Source of the DNA: Anoxybacter fermentans
GTDB taxonomy: Bacteria; Bacillota; Halanaerobiia; DY22613
DNA: 64,000 nt
Assembly (NCBI RefSeq): GCF_003991135.1
Contig: NZ_CP016379.1
Location: 1,488,001-1,552,000 of the forward strand
Reading direction: 5' to 3'
Both the position numbers and the translations under genes were made by a program. Every line of letters starts with the position of its first letter. Within the stretch, counting starts at the first letter, position 1. The notes under the pieces were generated by a model that worked only from the letters and a program-made list of their open reading frames with translations, was not told the DNA's origin and did not search any database. Shown here piece after piece: positions 1-8,731 of the stretch.

Positions 1-202
1 TGGTAAACACTTCTTGATTATCTTCTGGATTAAAGACCACCTGAACCAAACCAGAACGATCCCTTAAATCAATAAAAATCAGACCACCCAGATCGCGTCT
101 GCGCTGAACCCAACCCATAATGGTTACTTCTTCTCCAACATTATCTTTCCGTAAATCACCACAGTGGTGAGTACGCTTCAACCCCCGAATACTTTCTCCC
201 AT
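1..202 (-). CDS. aspS: Aspartyl-tRNA synthetase, N-terminal part (cut by window edge)
   Basis: Only the first 67 codons are present; the rest lies beyond base 1. The visible peptide starts [17 protein letters not shown] and contains [19 protein letters not shown], the N-terminal OB-fold (tRNA anticodon-binding) domain of bacterial AspRS. The ATG at 202 is preceded by GGGAGG at 8-9 bases. It starts 15 bases after the hisS stop, so hisS and aspS form the usual synthetase operon. The enzyme charges tRNA-Asp in the cytoplasm. Whether it is discriminating or non-discriminating cannot be judged from this fragment. Confidence 0.93.
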   Translation of the reverse strand, partial: MGESIRGLKRTHHCGDLRKDNVGEEVTIMGWVQRRRDLGGLIFIDLRDRSGLVQVVFNPEDNQEVFT

Positions 203-217
203 TCCTGTAAACCTCCC

Positions 218-1480
218 TTACTTGACCCGTTTTTTCATCTCTTCGACCAAATTACTCAGTTTAACTTCATCCTGCTCACCGGTCTCCATATTGCGAATTG
301 TAGCAGAACCTTTATCGAGTTCTTCATCTCCTAAAATGATACTGTAACGAGCATTCAGCCTATCTGCCATCTTCATCTGGCCTTTTACACTTCGACCCAT
401 ATAATCCATAGCTGCTTTTAAACCGGCCCTACGCAGTTGATTAAGATATTTAAAAGCTTCTTTTTCTGCTTTACTTCCAATGGTAGTAATGAAAAGATCT
501 ATATTGCGATTAATAGGCAGTTCAACATTTTGATATTTTAGCGCCAGGATCAACCGTTCCATTCCCATTGCAAAACCAATTCCTGGAACCCTTTTACCAC
601 CAATCTCTTCACCTAAGCCATCATAACGACCACCAGCAAATAAAGTATCCTGAGCACCCAGCTTAGAATATTTAACTTCAAAGGCAGTTTTAGTATAATA
701 ATCCAATCCTCTGACCAGCCCTGGATCAACTTCATATGGTATCTGAACTAAATCCAGATAAGATTTAACTTTATCAAAATCAGAGGCACAGTCTTCACAA
801 AGATAGTCTAAAATTACTGGTGCTTTCTCCATATGTCTTTTACAATCTTCATTTTTACAATCCAACATCCTCATTGGATTCCTCTCAAAGCGTCGTTGGC
901 AGTCAGAACAGAGCTTTTCTAAATGGGGTTTAAAATAATCTTTTAAAGCTTCACGATAAGCACTTCTACATTCAGGGCAACCAACACTATTGATATATAG
1001 CTTACAGTCCTTTAAACCCAGAGTATCCAGGATCTGGAAACCCACAAGAATAACCTCTACATCAACAGCAGGATTATCAACACCTAAAACCTCTACTCCA
1101 ATCTGGTAAAACTGACGAAATCGTCCAGCCTGAGGCCGTTCGTATCGAAACATAGGTCCAAAATAAAAATATTTGGTCGGCTGGGATTGACCGTAAATTT
1201 TATGTTCCAGATAAGCTCGCATCACAGATGCTGTTCCTTCCGGTCTTAAAGTTATACTTCGTCCACCTTTATCTTCAAAAGTATACATCTCTTTTTCTAC
1301 AATATCTGTGGTCTCACCTATACCTCTTTGAAAAAGTTCTGTATGCTCAAAAATCGGTAAGATAATCTCTTCATAATTGTAGAGTTCAAAAATCTCTTCT
1401 GCTTTTCTGCGAATATACTGCCATTTAAATGAATCAGGGGGCAAAATATCATTAACTCCCCTTGGTGCTTTAACACTCAT
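218..1480 (-). CDS. hisS: Histidyl-tRNA synthetase
   Basis: A 420-residue class II aminoacyl-tRNA synthetase that charges tRNA-His. Motif 2 is seen as FRYERPQAGRFRQFYQIG near residues 112-129. The histidine-specific segments LVRGLDYYT (about 257) and AGGRYDGL (about 283) follow, then motif 3 as GIGFAMGMERL. The C-terminal part (from about 325) is the anticodon-binding domain. The cysteine-rich insertion (CPEC, CSDC, CKNEDC, CEDC) between residues 165 and 235 is typical of many Clostridia HisRS. The start ATG has AGGAGG 8 bases upstream. It is followed closely by aspS and preceded by a hairpin that separates it from the foldase gene. Confidence 0.96.
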   Translation of the reverse strand: MSVKAPRGVNDILPPDSFKWQYIRRKAEEIFELYNYEEIILPIFEHTELFQRGIGETTDIVEKEMYTFEDKGGRSITLRPEGTASVMRAYLEHKIYGQSQPTKYFYFGPMFRYERPQAGRFRQFYQIGVEVLGVDNPAVDVEVILVGFQILDTLGLKDCKLYINSVGCPECRSAYREALKDYFKPHLEKLCSDCQRRFERNPMRMLDCKNEDCKRHMEKAPVILDYLCEDCASDFDKVKSYLDLVQIPYEVDPGLVRGLDYYTKTAFEVKYSKLGAQDTLFAGGRYDGLGEEIGGKRVPGIGFAMGMERLILALKYQNVELPINRNIDLFITTIGSKAEKEAFKYLNQLRRAGLKAAMDYMGRSVKGQMKMADRLNARYSIILGDEELDKGSATIRNMETGEQDEVKLSNLVEEMKKRVK

Positions 1481-1514
1481 AGCCTGTTCCTCCTTTAATT
1501 TGCTTATTGATAAC

Positions 1515-1541
1515 CAGGCTACAGGGGTTACCTGTAGCCTG
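1515..1541 (-). terminator. Hairpin between foldase gene and hisS
   Basis: A perfect 11-bp inverted repeat (CAGGCTACAGG / CCTGTAGCCTG) with a 5-base loop. It lies after the foldase stop codon and before the hisS ribosome-binding site. The tract that follows on the minus strand is not U-rich, so it may be a weak terminator, an attenuator or a processing hairpin. No T-box specifier or conserved T-box sequence is seen. Confidence 0.5.
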
Positions 1542-1575
1542 ATTTAATGTTATAACTTATTTATTCAATTCCAAC

Positions 1576-3036
1576 TTAATTGTTGGAAGATTCTTCAGTA
1601 TTCTCCTCATCAGTTTGTTCAGTCATTTGCTTTTCCTTTAATTTCTTTGCTTCTTCCATTTCTTTTTGAGCGATCTCATTAATGATTGTTTGTTCAGCTT
1701 CTGCCAGTTCTGACTCATTCATTTCTGTAAAAATTGTCTTCAAACGTGTATGAGCCCAGCGCTTATCACCAGCATGTTCACTGGCCTTCTTAAAATATTC
1801 TATAGCCTTTTCTTTGTTCTTAAGATCTTTATAGATCTGGCCCATATTCAGATACAGTTCCCAATCATCAGGAGCAATTTCAATAGCCTTCTCAAGAGCT
1901 GTAATTGCCTTTTCATTATTATTCATTCCTTTATAAGCCTGAGCAAGGAAAGAATAGTAAGCTTCATTTTCAGGTGCTTCACTTACAGCTTCCTCAAAAT
2001 ACTTAACAGCATTCTCATAATCCTCCTCTATAAGAGCCTTATAACCAGCTAGATGCGGATAATTGATTTCAATCTTAGCCTCATTTTTGATTTCCTGGAA
2101 CCATTTAGATTGAGCCTGTGCTTTCTTGATGTTTAACAACCGTTCTTTAATCTCTTCTTTTTGTGCTTCAAATTCTTCACCTTCAGCATCTTTTCTTTCG
2201 GTAACTTTCAAGATATGATAACCGCTATCAGTTTCAATAATATCAGAAACCTGACCAACTTCTAAAGCAAATGCTTTTTCGGTCAAAAGTTTGCCAAGTC
2301 TATAACCTGCATGAGAAATAAATCCTACATCACCGCCAGTTTGAGCATCTACTGCTTCAGAGAAATTTTTAGCGACTTCAGCAAAATCTACACCCTCTTT
2401 AATTTTTGCCAAAGCTTCTTCTGCTTTTATCTTACCACTATTTCCATCTTCTTTTTTGCTAATGAAAATGCGGCTAACCCTTACCCTTTCATATTCTTCG
2501 ATAATCTCTTCATCAGTAACAGTAATATCAGAAGTTACCTTTTCAATAAGAGCATCAATAGTCTTTTCCTCTTTTAGATAAGCTTTAATATCTTTTCTCC
2601 AATCAGCCATTGTAATATTGTTATTTTTTAAAGCTTCTTTAAGTTCGTCCTCAGTCATCTCATTCTGAGCCAAAATACCCTCAATATATTTGTCAACATC
2701 TTCTTCAGTAACCTTTACCTTAATCTTCTCTTTTTCGGCCTGTTGAAGTAACAAAGTCTTATCGATGAGGGAATTCAAAATTTGATACTTATACACCAGT
2801 AATTGATCAGATGGTAAACCCATTAAATACTGACTGGCAGCCCGCAATCTCTGATAAAATTCCAATGCACTGATAGGTTCCTTATTTACAACAGCAATAG
2901 CCTGTCTCTTTTGCTGGGCGACATAATTACGATTTGAAATATAAGCACCATAACCAAAAAGTCCACCACCAACTACAAAAGCAAACACAACAATCCAGAC
3001 GATAATATGGCGATTTTTTCTTAAAAACCTATGCAT
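1576..3036 (-). CDS. Membrane-anchored PpiC-type foldase with TPR repeats
   Basis: A PrsA/SurA-like peptidyl-prolyl isomerase of 486 residues. One transmembrane segment lies near residues 9-30 (HIIVWIVVFAFVVGGGLFGYG). A SurA-N-like helical region (about 45-170) follows, then a parvulin/rotamase domain (about 190-300) with the motifs GDVGFIS and SGYHILKV. The C-terminal part (about 330-440) has tetratricopeptide repeats (YYSFLAQAYKGMNNNEKA, LYLNMGQIYKDL), and the tail is Glu-rich. The ATG at 3036 is chosen because AGGAGGA sits just before it; a longer frame begins at 3099 but would place that Shine-Dalgarno sequence inside the coding region. It probably assists folding of exported proteins outside the membrane. 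Confidence 0.85.
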   Translation of the reverse strand: MHRFLRKNRHIIVWIVVFAFVVGGGLFGYGAYISNRNYVAQQKRQAIAVVNKEPISALEFYQRLRAASQYLMGLPSDQLLVYKYQILNSLIDKTLLLQQAEKEKIKVKVTEEDVDKYIEGILAQNEMTEDELKEALKNNNITMADWRKDIKAYLKEEKTIDALIEKVTSDITVTDEEIIEEYERVRVSRIFISKKEDGNSGKIKAEEALAKIKEGVDFAEVAKNFSEAVDAQTGGDVGFISHAGYRLGKLLTEKAFALEVGQVSDIIETDSGYHILKVTERKDAEGEEFEAQKEEIKERLLNIKKAQAQSKWFQEIKNEAKIEINYPHLAGYKALIEEDYENAVKYFEEAVSEAPENEAYYSFLAQAYKGMNNNEKAITALEKAIEIAPDDWELYLNMGQIYKDLKNKEKAIEYFKKASEHAGDKRWAHTRLKTIFTEMNESELAEAEQTIINEIAQKEMEEAKKLKEKQMTEQTDEENTEESSNN

Positions 3037-3111
3037 AAAATCTTCCTCCTCATATAAAAAATTAAAAAATTTAAAATTTCTTCTCTCTTCACCTTTCATT
3101 ATTGTACCTTA

Positions 3112-4626
3112 TCATTGTAAGGATGTCAATAATGATAATTTTTCATTCAAAATCTTATCAATTTGATCAATATAATCTCCAGGATATTTGGGATTGGAGT
3201 GGCGATTTAAGCTCCAATCTTTTGGATTAACTACTTTAGTGACAGCTCCTCCCCCAAGTCCAATTACTGTTTCCCGTTCATCAATCATAATCATATTATA
3301 AAGAGATTCTTTGCCAGAAATAGCATATCCCACATTTTCCTGATTGGCCAGAATATATTTCTGACGATACATATAATAGGGTAGAAGTTGATTTTCTCTT
3401 AAAACCCGGTCAACATAATCCAACATCCGGGTTAGTTCTTTATCATCAGGAAACGGAAGTTCATTTGCTTTTCCCCACCATCTTGCAGCTTTCTTTAAAG
3501 ATAAGGTATGAACTGTCACACTATCCGGTTTAAGTCTCAGAACTTCCTCTATAGTGGACTGTACATCCGTAAAATTCTCCCCTGGCAAACCAATAATCAA
3601 ATCCATGTTAATATTATCAAAACCAACTTCTCTTGCTAAAGTAAATACATTCTTTATCTGATCAACGGTATGATGACGTCCTATGGCATCTAGAGTTTTT
3701 TGCTGCATGGTCTGTGGATTGATGCTAATTCTGGTTACACCAGCATCACGCAATATCACAAGCATTTCAGGGGTGATAGTATCTGGACGTCCCGCTTCCA
3801 CATTATATTCCTGCAAATAATCAAAAGGTATATGTTTTTCCAAGCACTGCAAAAGTTTTTCCATCTGAGCAGTAGTTAAACTTGTAGGTGTTCCTCCACC
3901 AATGTAAATAGAATCCACCTTATAACCCTGCTTTAAAATAAACTCTCCGACAACCTCTATTTCATGGAATAGAGTTTTTAAAAATGGTTCCATAAATCGG
4001 CGGTGTTTCTGTAACGAAAAGGCAGGAAAAGAACAATAATCACATCTAGAGGGGCAAAAAGGAATTCCGATATAAATACTTATCCTTTTTGCTGCCTCAT
4101 TTTTTGTCGGTAAATATTTCTCTTCAATCTGACCAATCCGGATTAAAAGATCAATCTTTTCATCTGAAATAACATAAACCTCTTTTAAAATCTTTTTTAA
4201 TTCCTCAAATTCAAAACCCTTGTCTCTTAAATAGTGAACTATTTTTGTGGGACGTATTCCTGTCAAAATTCCCCAGGGACTGATCTCCTCTTCTAAATAT
4301 TGGACTAAAAAAGTATAAATATGGGTTTTTAAAAGATCCTTTCCCCGCCTCTCATAATCCAACTCTCCATAGCGGGAATCTAAAATATCATAATGGTAAC
4401 GTCGTTCCAGATAACGTTTATTCCCGTCAATAAGGGTTAATTCAGTCTGTATAGGTTCTCCCTTTTTAAAGCTGCTTTGAGCTAGCTTAAGTTTTATGAG
4501 CGGATTGTTTGATTTTTCTATAACAAAGTTAAAACTATAATCAGGTAGCAGAATCTCCAATAAACGCTTTATAGATACTTGATAGGATTCTGGTATAAGT
4601 TGAATATCAAAAGTTTTGTGTTTCAA
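3112..4626 (-). CDS. hemZ: HemZ-type coproporphyrinogen dehydrogenase (radical SAM)
   Basis: An oxygen-independent coproporphyrinogen III oxidase-like protein, likely acting in anaerobic heme/porphyrin synthesis. The radical SAM cysteine motif is FCPSRCDYC, followed by YIGGGTPT and by NMDLIIGLPGE. The N-terminal ~150 residues form the extra domain that marks HemZ proteins. I chose a TTG start at 4626, which has AAGGGGAG seven bases upstream and follows the upstream stop by 13 bases; the product is then 504 residues, close to the Bacillus HemZ length. An alternative GTG at 4674 lies inside the upstream gene and lacks a good Shine-Dalgarno sequence. HemZ-like proteins are often misassigned, so the exact reaction is inferred. 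Confidence 0.85.
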   Translation of the reverse strand: MKHKTFDIQLIPESYQVSIKRLLEILLPDYSFNFVIEKSNNPLIKLKLAQSSFKKGEPIQTELTLIDGNKRYLERRYHYDILDSRYGELDYERRGKDLLKTHIYTFLVQYLEEEISPWGILTGIRPTKIVHYLRDKGFEFEELKKILKEVYVISDEKIDLLIRIGQIEEKYLPTKNEAAKRISIYIGIPFCPSRCDYCSFPAFSLQKHRRFMEPFLKTLFHEIEVVGEFILKQGYKVDSIYIGGGTPTSLTTAQMEKLLQCLEKHIPFDYLQEYNVEAGRPDTITPEMLVILRDAGVTRISINPQTMQQKTLDAIGRHHTVDQIKNVFTLAREVGFDNINMDLIIGLPGENFTDVQSTIEEVLRLKPDSVTVHTLSLKKAARWWGKANELPFPDDKELTRMLDYVDRVLRENQLLPYYMYRQKYILANQENVGYAISGKESLYNMIMIDERETVIGLGGGAVTKVVNPKDWSLNRHSNPKYPGDYIDQIDKILNEKLSLLTSLQ

Positions 4627-4639
4627 TGAAGACTCCCCT

Positions 4640-5269
4640 TTAACGAATAAATGGATTTTGGACTTTGATTTCACCTAAAGTTGAGAGAAGATTGTGACCC
4701 GGATAGACCCGTGTATCATCGGAATAGCTCAGGAGTTTATTATGAATAGAATCCATAATAGCTTCATAGGAACCACCTGGAAAATCCGTTCTTCCAATGC
4801 CGTATGCAAAGAGCGTATCACCAGTGAAAAGATGTCCCGACTGATATAAAGAAATAGAACCCTGTGTATGTCCGGGTGTATGGATTACTTCTAAACTGAC
4901 AGTATTACCTACTTCAAGTAAATCACCATCCTGCAAAATTTTATCTGCTGCTGGCCCGTCAAGTATTCGATCCCCCTTTAAAAATGCTGAAAAATTAAGC
5001 CTGGGATCTGTTAACATCTCAGCATCATCAGCATGAATTAATAATTTCGCCCCGGTCCTTTCTTTTATTGGACCATTGGCACCAATATGGTCATAATGCC
5101 CGTGAGTGTTGATAATATAGCGAACTTTCCATTGACCCTCTTCAATCTCCTTTAAGATTACGTCAGGTTCTTCACCTGGATCGATTATTAGGGCTTCTTT
5201 TGTCTCTTCACAGCCAACAAGATAACAATTTACCCCCATAACTCCAACTTCAATCCGCTTTATAATCAT
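4640..5269 (-). CDS. Metallo-beta-lactamase fold hydrolase (glyoxalase II-like)
   Basis: A 209-residue cytoplasmic hydrolase of the YqgX/GloB-like group. The metal-binding HxHxDH motif appears as THGHYDHIGA near residue 55. Further ligands are HTPGHTQGSIS (about 131), the Asp in FTGDTLF, and the terminal YPGHN. This group cleaves thioesters such as S-lactoylglutathione or related thiol conjugates; the physiological thiol here is unknown. It lies between dtd and hemZ in a tightly packed operon, an arrangement common in Clostridia. Confidence 0.85.
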   Translation of the reverse strand: MIIKRIEVGVMGVNCYLVGCEETKEALIIDPGEEPDVILKEIEEGQWKVRYIINTHGHYDHIGANGPIKERTGAKLLIHADDAEMLTDPRLNFSAFLKGDRILDGPAADKILQDGDLLEVGNTVSLEVIHTPGHTQGSISLYQSGHLFTGDTLFAYGIGRTDFPGGSYEAIMDSIHNKLLSYSDDTRVYPGHNLLSTLGEIKVQNPFIR

Positions 5270-5287
5270 ACTTTCTCCACCTCCAAC

Positions 5288-5737
5288 CTAAAAAATCCGC
5301 TTGCTATCTAAAAGCATGGTTACTGGTCCAGTATTTACAAGTTCTACATCCATCATAGCCTGAAACTGACCTGTCTCAACTTTTAGGCCGTATTTGCTAA
5401 TTTCTTCGACAAACTGTTTATATAAAGCTTCGGCATCTTTGGGAGATGCAGCCTGGGTAAAACTGGGTCTCCTTCCCTTCCGGCAATCTCCATATAAGGT
5501 GAATTGGGAAATAACCAGAAGTTCCAGTCCTTTATCCAATGCGGAAAGATTCATCTTTCCATTTTCGTCTTCAAATATCCTCAGATTTACAATTTTTTCA
5601 GCTAAATACTTAATATCTTCTGGCCCATCATCCTGGCCAATTCCCAAAAGAATCACAAGACCCGGGCCAATCTTACCAACAACCTTACCTTCAACTGTAA
5701 CCGATCCTCGTAAAACACGTTGTACTACTGCACGCAA
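5288..5737 (-). CDS. dtd: D-aminoacyl-tRNA deacylase
   Basis: A 149-residue DTD enzyme that hydrolyses D-amino acids from mischarged tRNAs. The two signature motifs are visible: SQFTLYGD near residue 77 and NTGPVTM near residue 137. The latter carries the Gly-cisPro pair that excludes L-aminoacyl-tRNA. The start is probably TTG at 5737, with a GAGG-type Shine-Dalgarno sequence about nine bases upstream; the peptide then begins MRAVVQRV as in homologues. It follows relA by 16 bases, the standard relA-dtd arrangement. Confidence 0.95.
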   Translation of the reverse strand: MRAVVQRVLRGSVTVEGKVVGKIGPGLVILLGIGQDDGPEDIKYLAEKIVNLRIFEDENGKMNLSALDKGLELLVISQFTLYGDCRKGRRPSFTQAASPKDAEALYKQFVEEISKYGLKVETGQFQAMMDVELVNTGPVTMLLDSKRIF

Positions 5738-5753
5738 TAACCCTCACCTCACA

Positions 5754-7904
5754 TTAAGTTGGATTGGCACGTCTTACATCCAATATACCATCAATACAGC
5801 GCAATCTTTTAATAATATCGTTCATATGCTCAAGAGAACTTATCTCTAAGGAAATATTGATTTTTGCCGTTCCATCCCGATTGGTTCGAGCATTAATGGC
5901 AGTTATATTAACTTTGGCTTCAGAAATAACACTGGTTATATTATTCAAAAGTGAACACTGATTCATCGCCTCTAATTCCAGTTCAACCTGATAGGTCTCA
6001 ATCCGATCAATATCCCAGCTTACATTAACACAGCGTTCTTTCTCCTTAAGCAGAGTCTTTACATTTGGACAATCCTTCCGGTGTACTGATACACCACGTC
6101 CACGGGTAACATATCCAATAATCTCATCACCGGGCACCGGATTACAACAACGGCTGAGTCTAACAAAAAGATCGTCCACTCCTTCCACACGAACTCCTTT
6201 ACTAACACTCTTTCTTCTAATTGGCCGTTTCTGGGTAAGTTTATCCAAAACAGTTTCTTTTGTCTGGACAAGACCTAATTTTACAGCAACCTGAGTAGGT
6301 GTAACTTTGTTATACCCAATAGCTTCCAATAAATCCTCAACCCTTTGATAACCCAACCTGTTAGCTGCCTTTTCCAATTCACCACTCTTCTCCAGACTTT
6401 TGAGATCAGCCCGGTGGCGTTTTAATTCCTCCTCTAAAGCTTGCTTACCGCGCTCAGTTACTTCTTCCTGCTTCAAACGTTTAAACCAACGTTTAATCTT
6501 GCTCCTGGCTTTAGAAGTCTTAACAAATTTAAGCCAGTCTCTACTAGGGCCAGTGCTATTTTTGGAAGTTATAATCTCTACAATATCACCATTTTCAAGT
6601 TTATATTCCAAAGGTACTATCTTGCCATTCACCTTTGCCCCAACACAGCTCATACCAATCTCTGTATGGATAAAAAAAGCAAAATCAACCGGAGTAGCAT
6701 GGCATGGCAGTGAAACGACATCCCCTTTGGGGGTAAAAACAAAAACTTCATCTTCAAAAAGATCAATCTTTAAGTTCTCCATAAATTCGGAGGCATCCTG
6801 CAAATCTTTCTGCCATTCGAGAAGCTGTCTTAACCAGGAAAGTTTCCTATCAAATTCTTCTATATCTTTCTTACCTTCTTTATACCTCCAATGAGCAGCA
6901 ATACCATATTCCGCAATTCGGTGCATATCCCAGGTTCTAATCTGAATTTCCAAAGGATCACCTTTAGGACCGATAACAGTGGTATGCAGGGATTGATACA
7001 TATTGGACTTGGGCATAGCAATATAATCCTTAAACCGACCAGGTATGGGTTTCCAAAGTTCATGAACAATTCCTAATACTTCATAACACTCACGAACCGT
7101 ATTGACAATAATCCGAATGGCAGTCAGGTCATAAATCTCGGAAAATTCTTTCTTCTGTCGGAGCATCTTTTGATAAATGCTATATAGATGTTTTGGTCGA
7201 CCATAAATTTCAACTTTAATATTTGTCTCACTTTCAATCTTTTCCTTAATTGTCCTGATAGCTCTCTCAATATTTTTCTCCCGCTCTTTACGGGTAGTCG
7301 CAACTTTCCTGGCCAGATCATAGTATTTTTTTGGTTCCAGATAACGAAAAGATAAGTCCTCCAATTCCCATTTGATTTTAAACATTCCCAAACGATGGGC
7401 CAAAGGTGCATAAATTTCTAAAGTCTCTTCAGCCTTGCGTTTCTGCTTTTCAGGTGCAGTATAATTTAAAGTACGCATATTGTGCAGCCGGTCAGCCAAT
7501 TTAATCAGGATTACCCGAATATCCTTAGCCATAGCTAAAAACATTTTGCGCAAATTTTCAGCCTGATGTTCTTCCCGGGATTTAAAGGCAATTTGAGAAA
7601 GTTTAGTAACACCATTAACCAAAAGAGCAATCTCTTTTCCAAATTCTTCCTCAATCTGCTCAATGGTAATATCTGTATCTTCAACTACATCATGAAGAAG
7701 AGCAGCAGCAATAGTAATTACATCCAACTCTAATTCTGCTAGAATCTCTGCAACCTCCACAGGGTGATTAAAAAAAGGCTCTCCCGAATCCCGGAATTGG
7801 CCCTCATGGGCTTTACGCGCAAACTCATATGCCCGGCCAACTATATCCAGATCAGGATCGTTTGTATATGATTTTATTTTTTCGAGCAAATCCTGTAAGT
7901 TCAT
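5754..7904 (-). CDS. relA: Bifunctional (p)ppGpp synthetase/hydrolase
   Basis: A Rel-type stringent response enzyme of 716 residues. Domains in order: HD hydrolase (ALLHDVVEDT near residue 67; LADRLHNMRTL near 140), synthetase (YDLTAIRIIV, then YIAMPKSNMYQSLHT near 295), TGS (about 390-450), a zinc-finger/helical region with LSRCCNPVPGDEI, and a C-terminal ACT domain (about 640-716). Both catalytic halves look intact, so it is predicted to make and degrade (p)ppGpp in response to uncharged tRNA on the ribosome. The ATG at 7904 has AGGAGAG six bases upstream. It sits between apt and dtd as in most Firmicutes. Confidence 0.96.
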   Translation of the reverse strand: MNLQDLLEKIKSYTNDPDLDIVGRAYEFARKAHEGQFRDSGEPFFNHPVEVAEILAELELDVITIAAALLHDVVEDTDITIEQIEEEFGKEIALLVNGVTKLSQIAFKSREEHQAENLRKMFLAMAKDIRVILIKLADRLHNMRTLNYTAPEKQKRKAEETLEIYAPLAHRLGMFKIKWELEDLSFRYLEPKKYYDLARKVATTRKEREKNIERAIRTIKEKIESETNIKVEIYGRPKHLYSIYQKMLRQKKEFSEIYDLTAIRIIVNTVRECYEVLGIVHELWKPIPGRFKDYIAMPKSNMYQSLHTTVIGPKGDPLEIQIRTWDMHRIAEYGIAAHWRYKEGKKDIEEFDRKLSWLRQLLEWQKDLQDASEFMENLKIDLFEDEVFVFTPKGDVVSLPCHATPVDFAFFIHTEIGMSCVGAKVNGKIVPLEYKLENGDIVEIITSKNSTGPSRDWLKFVKTSKARSKIKRWFKRLKQEEVTERGKQALEEELKRHRADLKSLEKSGELEKAANRLGYQRVEDLLEAIGYNKVTPTQVAVKLGLVQTKETVLDKLTQKRPIRRKSVSKGVRVEGVDDLFVRLSRCCNPVPGDEIIGYVTRGRGVSVHRKDCPNVKTLLKEKERCVNVSWDIDRIETYQVELELEAMNQCSLLNNITSVISEAKVNITAINARTNRDGTAKINISLEISSLEHMNDIIKRLRCIDGILDVRRANPT

Positions 7905-7934
7905 ATACAACTCTCCTAAATTTTAGTAGTTTAA

Positions 7935-8447
7935 TTAATCTTTAATCAAGGAAATAACAGGGAATTTGCTTAATCTCTCACGTCCATTTAAAAAAGTCAG
8001 TTCGAGAATAAATGCCAGACCTGCAACCTGACCATTCAAATTTTCTATCATCTCAATACTCGCAGAAACTGTTCCACCGGTAGCTAAAAGATCATCTATA
8101 ATAAGTATCTTACTTCCCGGTTCAAAGGCATCTTTATGCATTTCTAAAGTATTAGAACCGTATTCCAATTCATATTCTGCCCGAATTACTTCCCCCGGTA
8201 ATTTACCTTTTTTACGAATTGGTATAAATCCTTTGTTCATTTTTAGTGCTAAAGGCACACCAACGAGAAAACCTCTAGCTTCAATACCGGCAATATAATC
8301 AAAATCCAATTCTTTAACCTTATTGTAAAGATCTTCGATTAAGTTATGAAAAGCTTCGGGGTTTTTAAAAATGGGGGTAATATCTTTAAAAAGGATCCCC
8401 TTCTTTGGAAAATCTGGTATTTCGCGAATACAATCTTGATAATTCAT
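7935..8447 (-). CDS. apt: Adenine phosphoribosyltransferase
   Basis: A 170-residue purine salvage enzyme that converts adenine and PRPP to AMP. The PRPP-binding loop is ILIIDDLLATGGT (about residues 115-127). The N-terminal GILFKDITPI and IEARGFL are typical of APT. The Shine-Dalgarno GGGAGG lies a few bases before the ATG. Its start codon once overlapped the end of recJ: removing the mobile element at 8511-8731 restores a recJ frame ending in TGA that overlaps this ATG as ATGA. After the insertion, apt translation is no longer coupled to recJ. Confidence 0.95.
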   Translation of the reverse strand: MNYQDCIREIPDFPKKGILFKDITPIFKNPEAFHNLIEDLYNKVKELDFDYIAGIEARGFLVGVPLALKMNKGFIPIRKKGKLPGEVIRAEYELEYGSNTLEMHKDAFEPGSKILIIDDLLATGGTVSASIEMIENLNGQVAGLAFILELTFLNGRERLSKFPVISLIKD

Positions 8448-8510
8448 TGCTTTGTTACCTCCCTTTTATAATGTTCCATTGGAAAAATCGAATGGGAAAT
8501 TTTAAACAAT

Positions 8511-8731
8511 AATTATACTACAGAAAGTTAATTTTGAGCGACATAGAAATTTTTCGCTAAACCATCTTAGTGAGATTTCCGACAAAATAAGGCCTCATCA
8601 CAGGAGGTAATGAGCTAATCAAGGGCCAGGAGGGCCCTTTATTTAGGAAACCTTATTTCGGCGGAAATCGAGTTTTAGATGATTCGAAAAATTTCTCAAG
8701 AAGCGAAAAATTAGCTTTCTGCAGTATAACC
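8511..8731 (+). repeat. 221-bp palindromic element, copy R1 (full length)
   Basis: Full-length copy in the orientation arm A, hairpin 1, hairpin 2, arm B. It is flanked by the exact 7-bp direct repeat AAACAAT at 8504-8510 and 8732-8738. Its right end lies inside the recJ reading frame and supplies the codons for GYTAES and the stop. The left end is slightly decayed (ACTACAG instead of ACTGCAA). Confidence 0.92.

Noticed and set aside
1481-1575. Possible T-box leader upstream of hisS
   Set aside because: Only about 95 bases and one simple hairpin are present; no specifier loop, no AGGGTGGNACCGCG-type T-box sequence.
6400-6894. Long plus-strand frames opposite relA and other housekeeping genes
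   Set aside because: They are shadows of well-conserved minus-strand genes, with no start signals or recognisable products.
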